A DNA stretch of 47,468 nucleotides from Prevotella sp. (lineage in GTDB: Bacteria > Bacteroidota > Bacteroidia > Bacteroidales > Bacteroidaceae): the NCBI GenBank assembly GCA_017545045.1, contig JAFYDA010000037.1, positions 1 through 47,468 on the forward strand, in the 5' to 3' direction. The notes under the pieces were generated by a model. That model searched no databases. It saw only the letters and a list, made by a program, of their open reading frames with translations, and was not told the origin of the DNA. Positions 7,126 through 14,521 of the stretch are shown piece by piece. A program made the translations under genes and the position numbers. The stretch's first letter is position 1. Each line of letters begins with the position of its first letter.

Positions 7126-8640
7126 ATGAAAAGAAACCAATTATGGATACTGACCTTGATGATGTCCAGTATGTGTTATGCGGAGGATATCACCATCCGT
7201 TACAATGGTGCGAAAGTGGAGGTACAGCAGAAAACCAAGGATAGCGTGAATGTAGTCACCGATGGAGCTAACGTGAACATCGAGAGTTTGTACAAAGATC
7301 ATAAACTTACCGTTCGCCTGACAGGCAATAGCGACAATGGACAACTTATCTTGAAGACTGCCGGCAAGGCTAAAGTGGAACTTGACGGTCTGACGCTGAC
7401 CAGCCAGGAAGGGGCACCTCTCAACCTGAAGAATAAAAAGAAGGTGGAGGTCGTCGCTAAGAAAGGCACGAACAATACGCTTACCATCACCGCTTGTAAC
7501 GACACTGCCAATCACAAGGCAGCCACTATCTGGGCAAAGGATAAACTGTTGCTTTCCGGCAAAGGCACGCTCAACATCATCGCCACAGGCGACGGTTGTC
7601 GAGGCATCAAGACCAAGAAAGATATTACCATCGAGGAACTCACCCTCAATGTGACGACATCAGGTGACAATCTGGGCGAAAAGCCTTTCGGCTTCGGCGG
7701 CGAGATGCCGGACTTCGGCGGTGGAATGCCGAACTTTGGCGGTGGAATGCCGGACTTCGGCGGTGGAATGCCGGACTTTGGCGGTGGAATGCCGGACTTC
7801 GGTGGTGGAATGCCGGACATGGGCAATTTTCCCAGACCTGATTTTGGTGGAGGTTTCCCAAATTTTGATGGAATGCGTCCTGAAGAAAACGACAGCACCA
7901 ATGAGGACGGGTTCGGCGGCGGCTTTACGGGTAAGCATAAATATGTTGCTTCTACTAAAGGCATTGCATCGAAGGGCAAGATCACGATCAATAGCGGCAA
8001 CATAACCGTTAAGACTTCCACTGCTGGCGCCGAAGGCATTGAGGGCAAGAATGGCGTTGTCTTCAATGGCGGCAATGTGGACGTGCTGACTACCGATGAC
8101 GCCATCAACGCCAACGCCACTATCGAGTTCAACGGTGCTCATGTCATCGCCAGAAGCATGGGCAACGATGCCGTTGACTCCAATCCCAAGAACGGTTTCT
8201 TTATGCCCTTTGGCGGCAATAACAACCAGAAGGACAGCATCCCTGCCATCATCATCCGAGGCGGCACCGTTTACGCATGGAGTCAGGTCGGCTCTCCCGA
8301 AGAGGGACTTGACTGCGACTTTGCTCCTCTTGTCGTTGAAGGCGGCACCATCTTTTCCGTCGGAGGCGGGATGGGTGAAATGCCTTCCGTACCCTCCAAC
8401 GAGGACGCCAAACAACCCACGGCCCTGCTCATCGGACTCAACGTTGTGAAGGATGTCCCCATTTATATCTATGATGGCAAAGGCAAACAGATCAGTACCG
8501 TTACCATCCCCTTCTCCTTACGTCGCAGCGCCAGTCTCATCAGCAGCCCCGCCTTCAAAGTTGGCAATACCTACACCGTGAAGACAAAAGGATACGAGAA
8601 AACCTTCACCCTCAACGAGCCTTTCACAGTTGTAAGGTAA
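7126..8640 (+). CDS. secreted carbohydrate-binding protein (Cthe_2159-like beta-helix)
   Basis: A 504-aa exported protein. The start at 7126 (MKRNQLWILTLMMSSMCYAED) gives a signal peptide; upstream in-frame codons do not. Residues about 20-180 and 290-440 carry repeated short beta segments (ITINSGNITVKTSTAGAEGI, GVVFNGGNVDVLTTDDAINA, IIIRGGTVYAWSQ) typical of the Cthe_2159 carbohydrate-binding family, whose founding member is a cellulose/polygalacturonate-binding beta-helix. A low-complexity insert of FGGGMPD repeats (about residues 189-230) splits the helix. Its own promoter is not strong: TGTCTTTG at 7084-7091 is one base off consensus. It ends 6 nt from the convergent RND pump gene. The ligand is unknown. 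Confidence 0.82.
   Translation: MKRNQLWILTLMMSSMCYAEDITIRYNGAKVEVQQKTKDSVNVVTDGANVNIESLYKDHKLTVRLTGNSDNGQLILKTAGKAKVELDGLTLTSQEGAPLNLKNKKKVEVVAKKGTNNTLTITACNDTANHKAATIWAKDKLLLSGKGTLNIIATGDGCRGIKTKKDITIEELTLNVTTSGDNLGEKPFGFGGEMPDFGGGMPNFGGGMPDFGGGMPDFGGGMPDFGGGMPDMGNFPRPDFGGGFPNFDGMRPEENDSTNEDGFGGGFTGKHKYVASTKGIASKGKITINSGNITVKTSTAGAEGIEGKNGVVFNGGNVDVLTTDDAINANATIEFNGAHVIARSMGNDAVDSNPKNGFFMPFGGNNNQKDSIPAIIIRGGTVYAWSQVGSPEEGLDCDFAPLVVEGGTIFSVGGGMGEMPSVPSNEDAKQPTALLIGLNVVKDVPIYIYDGKGKQISTVTIPFSLRRSASLISSPAFKVGNTYTVKTKGYEKTFTLNEPFTVVR
7690..7815 (+). repeat. six 21-bp tandem repeats coding for FGGGMPD
   Basis: Six consecutive units start at 7690, 7711, 7732, 7753, 7774 and 7795, each 21 bp and of the form GACTTYGGCGGTGGAATGCC plus G, with only a few substitutions. 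They encode a glycine-rich flexible segment in the middle of the beta-helix protein. The near identity at third positions indicates recent expansion, so the copy number probably varies between strains. Confidence 0.92.
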
Positions 8641-8646
8641 GGTTGT

Positions 8647-11600
8647 CTACTCTTTCACTTTTTTACCTTTTACCCGCTCTTCGATGGTCTGGAAGATGAC
8701 GAAGAGGACGGGGACGATGAACAGCAGGGCGACGGTGCCGATGACCATGCCACCGATGGTGCCTACGCCGAGAGAGTGATTGCCGTTGGCACCGACGCCT
8801 GTGGCAAGGGCCAGGGGCAGGAGGCCGAAGACCATCGTGAGCGAGGTCATGAGGATGGGGCGCAGGCGGACGGCGGCTGCATCGAGGGCAGCGGCGACGA
8901 TGCCCATACCCTCGCGGCGGCGCGTCGAGGCGTATTCGGTGAGCAGGATGGCGGTCTTCGACAGCAGACCGATAAGCATGATGAGGCCGGTCTGCATGTA
9001 GATGTTATTCTCCAATCCCCACATCCACGCGAAGAGGAACGAGCCCGCCAGGCCGAATGGCACGCTGAGAATAACGGCGAAGGGGATGAAAAGGCTCTCA
9101 TAAAGGGCGCAGAGGATGAGGTAAACGAAAACCAAAACCAAAACGAAGACCAGTGCGGTGGTGTTCTGGGCCGATGCTTCCTCGCGGGTCATCCCGCCGA
9201 ACTCGTAGCCGTAGCCTTCGGGTAGCACGTCGGCGGCCACCTCGCGGATGGCATCGATGGCCTGGCCGCTGCTGTAGCCCTCGGCGGCGGTGCCTCCCAC
9301 CTGGATGCTTGGGAAGAGGTTGAAGCGCGAGAGGGTCTCCGAACCGTAGACGCGGGTGAGCGTCAGGAACTGGCCGATGGGTGCCATCTTGCCTTTGTTG
9401 TTGCGCACGAAGATGTTGTTCAGCGACTCCGTGTCGAGACGGTACTCGGGCGAGGCCTGCACCATTACTCGGTAGAGCTTAGTGAAGCGCACGAAGTTGG
9501 AGGCGTATGTTCCGCCGACATATCCGCTGAGCGCGCTCAGGACGTCGGTCGGCGAGACGCCGCGGCGCTTGCACAGGGCGGCATCCACTTCTACGCGGTA
9601 CTGCGGGTATTTTAGCGAGAAGTTGGTGAAGGCGCGGCTAATCTCCGGGCGCTCGTTTAGGGCGGCGATAAGGCGGTTGGTGTAGTCGTAGAGCTCCTGT
9701 ATGGTGCCGCCGTGCTTGTCCTGCACGTGCAGCTCGAAGCCGTTGATGCGTCCGAAGCCGGGCAGCATGTTTTGCGTGTTCACTTGAATCTTGGCGTTGG
9801 CGATGTCGGCCGTGCGGCGATAGATTTCCTGCACGATGCTCTGGTCATCGTCGCCCTTGCCCTTGCGCTCGTCCCAACGCTTCAGCTTCAGCGTGAAGTT
9901 ACCGTTGGACGACGACTGTTCGAAGCTGTTAGAGTTGCCGGCGATGAGCGAGTAGATGCGGAGTTGCGGCAAATCTTTGATACGGGCCTCCACCTCTTTT
10001 AATATATGGTACGTCTGCTGAAGACTGCTGCCGGGCGATGCTTGGACGTTGATAAAGACCGTCCCCATGTCCTCGTTGGGCACCAGTCCGGTTTTGGTGG
10101 TCTTCATCAGCCAGCCGAGGGTGACGATGGCGATGGCTACGAGGCCGACAGCGATGGCCTTGCGGTTGATGAAGCGGGCGACGAGGCGGCGATAGCGGGC
10201 AAGGACGGCGGCAAAGAGAGCGTCGAAGCGGGCGTGGATGCCGGGGCGGGGGGACGAGGCGGTCCCGACGGGGGAACCGTCGGGCGCGGTTGAGCGGGGC
10301 TTCGTCATGATGTCGGGCGCGGCCGAGCGGGGCTTCATCATGATGGCGGAGAGGGCGGGGGAGAGTGTCAGCGCGTTGAACAGCGAGATGGCGACGGCGA
10401 TGGCCATGGTCACGCCGAACTGCGTGTAGAACGTGCCGGTGACGCCACCGATGAAGCAGACGGGCACGAAGACGGCCATGAATACCAACGTGGTGGTGAT
10501 GAGGGCCGACGTGATGTTCTTCATGGCCTCTTCTGTAAGTGAAGAATGAAGAGTGAAGAGTGAAGAATTTGCTGCCGCCATTCCTTCTGCCGTTCTTTCC
10601 GTGCCAACCTGCCCGGTAGGAAATTCTTCACTCTTCATTCTTAACTCTTCACTTTTTTCAAGCCTTGCTTGAACCGCCTCTACCACCACGATGGCATCGT
10701 CCACCACTGTGCCAATGACCAGCACGAGGGCGAAGAGCGTCAGCATGTTGAGTGAGAAACCGATGGCATAGATGACGGCGAGCGTGGCGACGAGCGACAC
10801 GACGATGGCGATGGCAGGGATGATGGTGGCACGCCACGAGCCGAGGAAAATCCACACCACGAGGATGACCAGCAGTAGGGCTTCCAGCAGCGTTTCTACC
10901 ACGCTGGCGATAGAGGCGTCGAGGAAGTCCTTCTTCGACTCCAGGTCCTCAATCACGATGCCCGGCGGCAGCGACTGGCGTATCTCCTCCACCTCGCGGT
11001 CTATCTCCTTGATGATCTCGTTGGCATTGGAGCCCGCCACCTGGTTGATGCTGATGTTCACACCGGGCCGTCCGTTGGTTTCACCTATTATATTATAGTT
11101 CTGTGAACCCAGCTCCACGCGGGCAATGTCACCGATGCGCAGCACGTCGCCGTTGGGCAGCGAGCGGATGACGAGATTGGCATACTCCTGTTCCTCCTCG
11201 TAGCGTCCGCGGTATTTCAGCACATACTGGAACGTGTTCTCGCTCTCGGCGCCCAGCGTACCCGTCGCCACCTCCACATTCTGCTCGCTCAGCACCTGCA
11301 TCACGTCCGCTGGCGTCAGGCCGTACTGCGCCATCTTCAGCGGGTCGAGCCAGATGCGCATGGAATAGTCGGCACCCATCACGTTCACCTCGCCTACGCC
11401 CGGTATGCGGCTCAGCCTCGGTTCAATGTTGATCTTTGTGTAGTTAGCCAGGAACGAGCGGTCGAAGGTCGAGTCCGGCGAGTAGACGGCAATCTGTTTG
11501 ATGTTTGAGGTCTGGCGCTTGCGCACCGTCAGGCCGCTCTTCACCACGTCGCTCGGCAGTCGGCCCTGCACGGTGGCGGCGCGGTTCTGCACGTTCACCA

Positions 11601-11913
11601 TCGCCATGTTCGGGTCGGTGCCTTGACGGAAGAAGATACCTATCGAAGCCGTGCCGTTGTTTGAGGCTGACGACGTCATGTACATCATGCCCTCCACGCC
11701 GTTGATGGCCTCCTCCAGCGGCACCACCACGCTCTTCTGCACCGTCTCGGCATTGGCACCGGTATACGATGCCATGATGCGCACCGTGGGTGGTGCTATC
11801 TCTGGAAACTGCTCCAGGGCGAGCCGCGTGAGGCCGATGATGCCCATCAGCACCATCAGCACGCTTATCACTCCGGATAATATCGGGCGGTCAATAAATG
11901 TCCTAACGTTCAT
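8647..11913 (-). CDS. RND multidrug efflux pump, HAE1 family (AcrB/MexB-like)
   Basis: A 1088-aa inner-membrane proton/drug antiporter, somewhat longer than the family's usual 1030-1060 aa. It begins MNVRTFIDRPILSGVISVLM and has the TM4 proton-relay aspartates in GTVVDDAIVVVEA, two porter halves and about 12 membrane segments. The extra length is explained by two inserts. One is an in-frame palindromic repeat (10537-10654) just after VVVEAVQARLEK, giving SEELRMKSEEF through NSSLFTLHSSL. The other is a 33-bp duplication near 10281-10346 (KPRSAAPDIM, KPRSTAPD). Both lie at cytoplasm-facing or loop positions where family members tolerate change. It follows the adaptor gene by 60 nt in an operon. 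No TolC-type channel gene is present. Confidence 0.95.
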   Translation of the reverse strand: MNVRTFIDRPILSGVISVLMVLMGIIGLTRLALEQFPEIAPPTVRIMASYTGANAETVQKSVVVPLEEAINGVEGMMYMTSSASNNGTASIGIFFRQGTDPNMAMVNVQNRAATVQGRLPSDVVKSGLTVRKRQTSNIKQIAVYSPDSTFDRSFLANYTKINIEPRLSRIPGVGEVNVMGADYSMRIWLDPLKMAQYGLTPADVMQVLSEQNVEVATGTLGAESENTFQYVLKYRGRYEEEQEYANLVIRSLPNGDVLRIGDIARVELGSQNYNIIGETNGRPGVNISINQVAGSNANEIIKEIDREVEEIRQSLPPGIVIEDLESKKDFLDASIASVVETLLEALLLVILVVWIFLGSWRATIIPAIAIVVSLVATLAVIYAIGFSLNMLTLFALVLVIGTVVDDAIVVVEAVQARLEKSEELRMKSEEFPTGQVGTERTAEGMAAANSSLFTLHSSLTEEAMKNITSALITTTLVFMAVFVPVCFIGGVTGTFYTQFGVTMAIAVAISLFNALTLSPALSAIMMKPRSAAPDIMTKPRSTAPDGSPVGTASSPRPGIHARFDALFAAVLARYRRLVARFINRKAIAVGLVAIAIVTLGWLMKTTKTGLVPNEDMGTVFINVQASPGSSLQQTYHILKEVEARIKDLPQLRIYSLIAGNSNSFEQSSSNGNFTLKLKRWDERKGKGDDDQSIVQEIYRRTADIANAKIQVNTQNMLPGFGRINGFELHVQDKHGGTIQELYDYTNRLIAALNERPEISRAFTNFSLKYPQYRVEVDAALCKRRGVSPTDVLSALSGYVGGTYASNFVRFTKLYRVMVQASPEYRLDTESLNNIFVRNNKGKMAPIGQFLTLTRVYGSETLSRFNLFPSIQVGGTAAEGYSSGQAIDAIREVAADVLPEGYGYEFGGMTREEASAQNTTALVFVLVLVFVYLILCALYESLFIPFAVILSVPFGLAGSFLFAWMWGLENNIYMQTGLIMLIGLLSKTAILLTEYASTRRREGMGIVAAALDAAAVRLRPILMTSLTMVFGLLPLALATGVGANGNHSLGVGTIGGMVIGTVALLFIVPVLFVIFQTIEERVKGKKVKE
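10281..10346. repeat. 33-bp tandem duplication inside the RND pump gene
   Basis: Segments 10281-10313 and 10314-10346 are near-identical and encode, on the minus strand, two copies of an 11-residue unit around KPRSxAPD. It lies after the SPALSAIM membrane segment, in the loop leading to the second half of the pump. A GC-rich stretch next to it (10240-10280) also looks like inserted low-complexity sequence. Confidence 0.8.
10537..10654. repeat. full GAAGAGT palindromic element inserted in frame in the RND gene
   Basis: The left arm (10537-10570) and right arm (10621-10654) are imperfect inverted copies of 34 nt built from 7-bp GAAGAGT-like units and ending in GAATTT. Between them is a 50-nt centre whose inverse resembles the centre of the copy at 43033-43144 (starts CCTRCCGGG, ends GGCGGYAG). 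The element adds about 36 residues in frame to the pump. On the coding strand, the arm read as GTGAAG carries TTA in place of the expected TGA. Confidence 0.88.
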
Positions 11914-11922
11914 ACTCCTTTA

Positions 11923-11994
11923 TGCGGTAGCAAATTCTTCACTCTTCACTCTTCACTTTTCATTCTTCACTCTTCACTTTTCACTTTTCACTTC
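11923..11994. repeat. half-copy of the GAAGAGT element between adaptor and pump genes
   Basis: GCGGTAGC followed by AAATTCTTCACTC and many 7-bp units matches the edge of the centre plus one extended arm of the full palindrome. It fills the gap between the RND pump start (11913) and the adaptor, and runs into the adaptor gene: read on the minus strand it encodes VKSEK and the TGA stop of the adaptor. No TTA variant is present. Confidence 0.85.
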
Positions 11995-13083
11995 TATTCC
12001 CTCCTTCAGCAGTCCGGCACCCTCGGCGATAATCGTGTCGCCCGCATTCAGACCTTCTTCAACGATGTATTCCTTCCCGTTGTTCTGCGGGAACAACGTG
12101 ACGGCAGTCGCCTTCGTCTTGCCGTCAACGATGCGGTAGACGAAAGAGCGGTTTTGCAATTCGTAAGTAGCTTCCTGAGGAATGACGATGCACTGTTGGC
12201 GGTGTGTCGGAACAACCACCGTGGCACTGCCACCGTTATGAAGCAGTCCGCCCACGTTAGGGAACGTAGCGCGAAGTGTCACGGCACCCGTCTGCGCGTC
12301 GACGGTTCCGCTGACGGCACTGATGCGCCCCTGTTGACTGTACTCCTGACCGTTGTTCAGTCGTAGACTCACTGCGGGGGCTTTGGCGATAAAATCGTTA
12401 ATGGAGCCGTATTGTGCTATCAAGTCCTGCGCCTGGCTCTCGCTAATGCTGAAGTAGACGTACATCTCCGAGTCGTCGGCCACCGTCACCAGCGGTTCGG
12501 CGATGCTGCTGCTGACGAGCGACCCCACGTGCCATGGAATCATCGACGCCACGCCGCTCACGGGGCTTTTTACTTCTGTATAGGAAAGATTATTGCGGGC
12601 ATTCACCTCCTGCGCCTTCGCCTGAGCCAGCGAGGCTTCTGCCTCATACAGCGCGTTGCGCATGGTCTCGACGCTGACTTCGCCCACGACATGGCCCTGC
12701 TTAAGCAGTGATTCGTTCTCATAGTTCATCCTCGCCGTCGCCAGCCGTGCCTCCGCGCTCTTCCGCGCCGCCACCGCCACTTCCAGCGCCGCCTTGAACG
12801 GCACCTGGTCGATGACGAACAGCGTCTGCCCCTTGCGGACCGCCTCGCCTTCGTTAATACATATCCGCGTGATAGTTCCTGCCACCTGTGGCCTTACCTC
12901 CACAATCTGCCGCCCCGTCATGCGTGCCGAGTACTGCCGCGAGAGCGACATATCCTTCCGTGAGACAATCATCGTCTCATATTTCGCCGCGTCGTGGGCC
13001 TTTCTTTTTTCCTCGCCGCACGCCGCAACGAGTAGGCCGGCCATTGCTGCTGCAAGAACTTTTATACCTAATATTCTTTTCAT
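11974..13083 (-). CDS. RND efflux periplasmic adaptor lipoprotein (AcrA/MexA family)
   Basis: A 369-aa membrane-fusion protein that links the pump at 8647 to an outer-membrane channel. The signal peptide MKRILGIKVLAAAMAGLLVA ends in a lipobox with C22. Residues about 60-95 and 165-200 form the split lipoyl domain (GTITRICINEGEAVRKGQTL, NLSYTEVKSPVSGVASMIPW), separated by a coiled-coil hairpin (about 95-160) and followed by beta-barrel regions. The last residues, EVKSEK, and the stop codon are encoded by a dispersed GAAGAGT repeat (11923-11994), so the native C-terminus may have been altered. It is the first gene of the adaptor-pump operon. A weak -7 box (TATTTTTG) lies on the minus strand at 13119-13112. 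Confidence 0.93.
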   Translation of the reverse strand: MKRILGIKVLAAAMAGLLVAACGEEKRKAHDAAKYETMIVSRKDMSLSRQYSARMTGRQIVEVRPQVAGTITRICINEGEAVRKGQTLFVIDQVPFKAALEVAVAARKSAEARLATARMNYENESLLKQGHVVGEVSVETMRNALYEAEASLAQAKAQEVNARNNLSYTEVKSPVSGVASMIPWHVGSLVSSSIAEPLVTVADDSEMYVYFSISESQAQDLIAQYGSINDFIAKAPAVSLRLNNGQEYSQQGRISAVSGTVDAQTGAVTLRATFPNVGGLLHNGGSATVVVPTHRQQCIVIPQEATYELQNRSFVYRIVDGKTKATAVTLFPQNNGKEYIVEEGLNAGDTIIAEGAGLLKEGIEVKSEK

Positions 13084-13207
13084 ATTCGTTCTTATGTTGC
13101 CTTTTCGACTACAAAAATAACAAATAAAACATCAATTCACACTATTTTGCCATGCAATTTATGAACAAATAACATATTTATGGTATGCAAATAACATGCT
13201 TAAGGTA

Positions 13208-13238
13208 TTGTGGCATTCAGAAAAACGCCGTACCTTTG
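13208..13238 (+). promoter_or_regulatory. promoter of cysK
   Basis: TTG at 13208-13210 (in TATTG) and TACCTTTG at 13231-13238 are 20 nt apart, a good match to the Bacteroidetes consensus. Transcription would begin near 13245, giving a leader of about 77 nt that contains an 8-bp tandem repeat before the start at 13322. Confidence 0.75.
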
Positions 13239-13250
13239 CATCCAGAAACA

Positions 13251-13288
13251 ATTAAGAATTGAAGAATTGAAGAATTGAAAAATTGAAG
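13251..13288 (+). repeat. 8-bp tandem repeat (AATTGAAG) in the cysK leader
   Basis: Five tandem units of AATTGAAG or one-base variants occupy most of the cysK 5' leader. The repeat is unlike the 7-bp GAAGAGT family found in the metY leader but has the same position relative to the promoter and start codon. Confidence 0.8.
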
Positions 13289-13321
13289 TATTAATAATGT
13301 AACAATTAAAAGGATAAGATT

Positions 13322-14269
13322 ATGACAAAGATTGCAAAGCAACTGACCGAGCTCGTCGGCAACACCCCACTTCTGGAGCTCAACAAGTATTCACAGGCAA
13401 AGGGTCTGGAGACCCCGGTAATTGCCAAAGTAGAGTTTTTCAATCCTGGCGGCAGCGTGAAGGACCGTATCGCCCTAGCGATGATCGAAGACGCAGAGCA
13501 GAAGGGCATCTTGAAGCCCGGCGCCACCATCATCGAACCCACCTCAGGAAATACGGGCGTAGGACTGGCACTGGTATCAGCCGTCAAGGGCTACCATCTT
13601 ATCCTTACCATGCCCGAAACCATGAGTATTGAGCGTCGCAACCTCGTGAAGGCCTACGGTGCCGAGGTGCGCCTCACCTCTGGAAAGGACGGCATGCCCG
13701 GTGCCATCCGCGCCGCCGAGGAACTGCGCGACTCCATTCCCGGAGCCGTCATCCTGCAACAGTTCGAGAATGCCGCCAACCCCGCCAAGCACTATGCCAC
13801 CACGGGTCCGGAGATCTGGCGCGACACCGACGGCCAGATAGACATCTTCATCGGCGGTGTAGGCACTGGTGGTACCATCAGCGGCACGGGTAAGTATCTG
13901 AAGGAGCAGAATCCGAATGTGAAAGTCATCGCCGTAGAGCCCAAGTCAAGCCCTGTGCTGAACGGTGGTCAGAGCGGTCCCCACAAGATTCAGGGTATCG
14001 GTGCCGGTTTCGTACCCAAGACCTACGATGCCAATGTGATTGACGAAGTGTTTGACGTAGAGAATGATGATGCCATCCGCACAGGTCGTGAGATTGCCCA
14101 GTCAGAAGGTTTGCTGGTAGGTATCTCCGCAGGTGCCGCCCTCTATGCCGCCATCCAGGTGGCCAAGCGTCCTGAGAACAAGGGTAAGAAGATTGTGGTG
14201 CTGCTGCCCGACACTGGTGAGCGTTACCTCTCTACCGTGCTCTACGCCTTCGAGGACTATCCCTTATAA
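13322..14269 (+). CDS. cysK: cysteine synthase A (O-acetylserine sulfhydrylase)
   Basis: A 315-aa cytoplasmic fold-type II PLP enzyme that makes cysteine from O-acetylserine and sulfide. The cofactor lysine is K47 in NPGGSVKDR. The substrate loop [10 protein letters not shown], the phosphate-binding [16 protein letters not shown] and the C-terminal [10 protein letters not shown] plus [11 protein letters not shown] are all intact, and the length is normal. It is monocistronic as seen here, with its own promoter (13208-13238) and a hairpin-forming repeat (14291-14397) just downstream that could end transcription. Its ATG is preceded by GGATAAGATT, the same sequence that precedes metY. Confidence 0.96.
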   Translation: MTKIAKQLTELVGNTPLLELNKYSQAKGLETPVIAKVEFFNPGGSVKDRIALAMIEDAEQKGILKPGATIIEPTSGNTGVGLALVSAVKGYHLILTMPETMSIERRNLVKAYGAEVRLTSGKDGMPGAIRAAEELRDSIPGAVILQQFENAANPAKHYATTGPEIWRDTDGQIDIFIGGVGTGGTISGTGKYLKEQNPNVKVIAVEPKSSPVLNGGQSGPHKIQGIGAGFVPKTYDANVIDEVFDVENDDAIRTGREIAQSEGLLVGISAGAALYAAIQVAKRPENKGKKIVVLLPDTGERYLSTVLYAFEDYPL

Positions 14270-14290
14270 TTTTAATGTACGTACTATTCT

Positions 14291-14397
14291 CACCACAGAG
14301 CCACAGAGATCACAGAGATTTTATCCCTCTGTGCACTCTGTGGCTCTGTGGTGAATAATTATCCCTCTTCTGTGCACTCTGTATCTCTGTGGTGAAT
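14291..14397. repeat. CACAGAG palindromic repeat, possible cysK terminator
   Basis: CACCACAGAGCCACAGAG (14291-14308) is followed by its exact reverse complement ending near 14353, with CACAGAG-type units in between and a third, inverted unit ending at about 14393. The long stem could act as a rho-independent-like terminator for cysK, although no T-tract follows. The repeat word is of a kind found dispersed in other bacterial genomes. Confidence 0.8.
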
Positions 14398-14409
14398 AAT
14401 CAGAATTTC

Positions 14410-14508
14410 AGGGAGCCTCAACAGAAATGTCCCACGGCCTGGGACAAATTTCCCAAGCTGTGGGACAAATACGCGGAGCCTCTACAGAAATCTGTGGAGC
14501 CTCCGCGT
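14410..14508. repeat. GGAGCCTC palindromic repeat
   Basis: It contains a GTCCCA/TGGGAC hairpin (14429-14445), a related GTCCCA-like half-site, and a stem ACGCGGAG (14471-14478) with CTCCGCGT (14501-14508) enclosing an inner CTACAGA/TCTGTGG pairing. The word GGAGCCTCCGC is shared with the hairpin at 37317-37402. It sits between cysK and the 3' end of the convergent CotH gene, and could stop transcription from both sides. Confidence 0.78.
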
Positions 14509-14521
14509 GATTTTCTTGTCT

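Noticed and set aside
7690-7815. CRISPR-like array
   Set aside because: Contiguous 21-bp coding repeats without spacers.
10240-10654. Transposon insertion breaking the RND pump gene
   Set aside because: The inserts keep the frame, no transposase or terminal target duplication is visible, and the pump reads through with all conserved regions intact.
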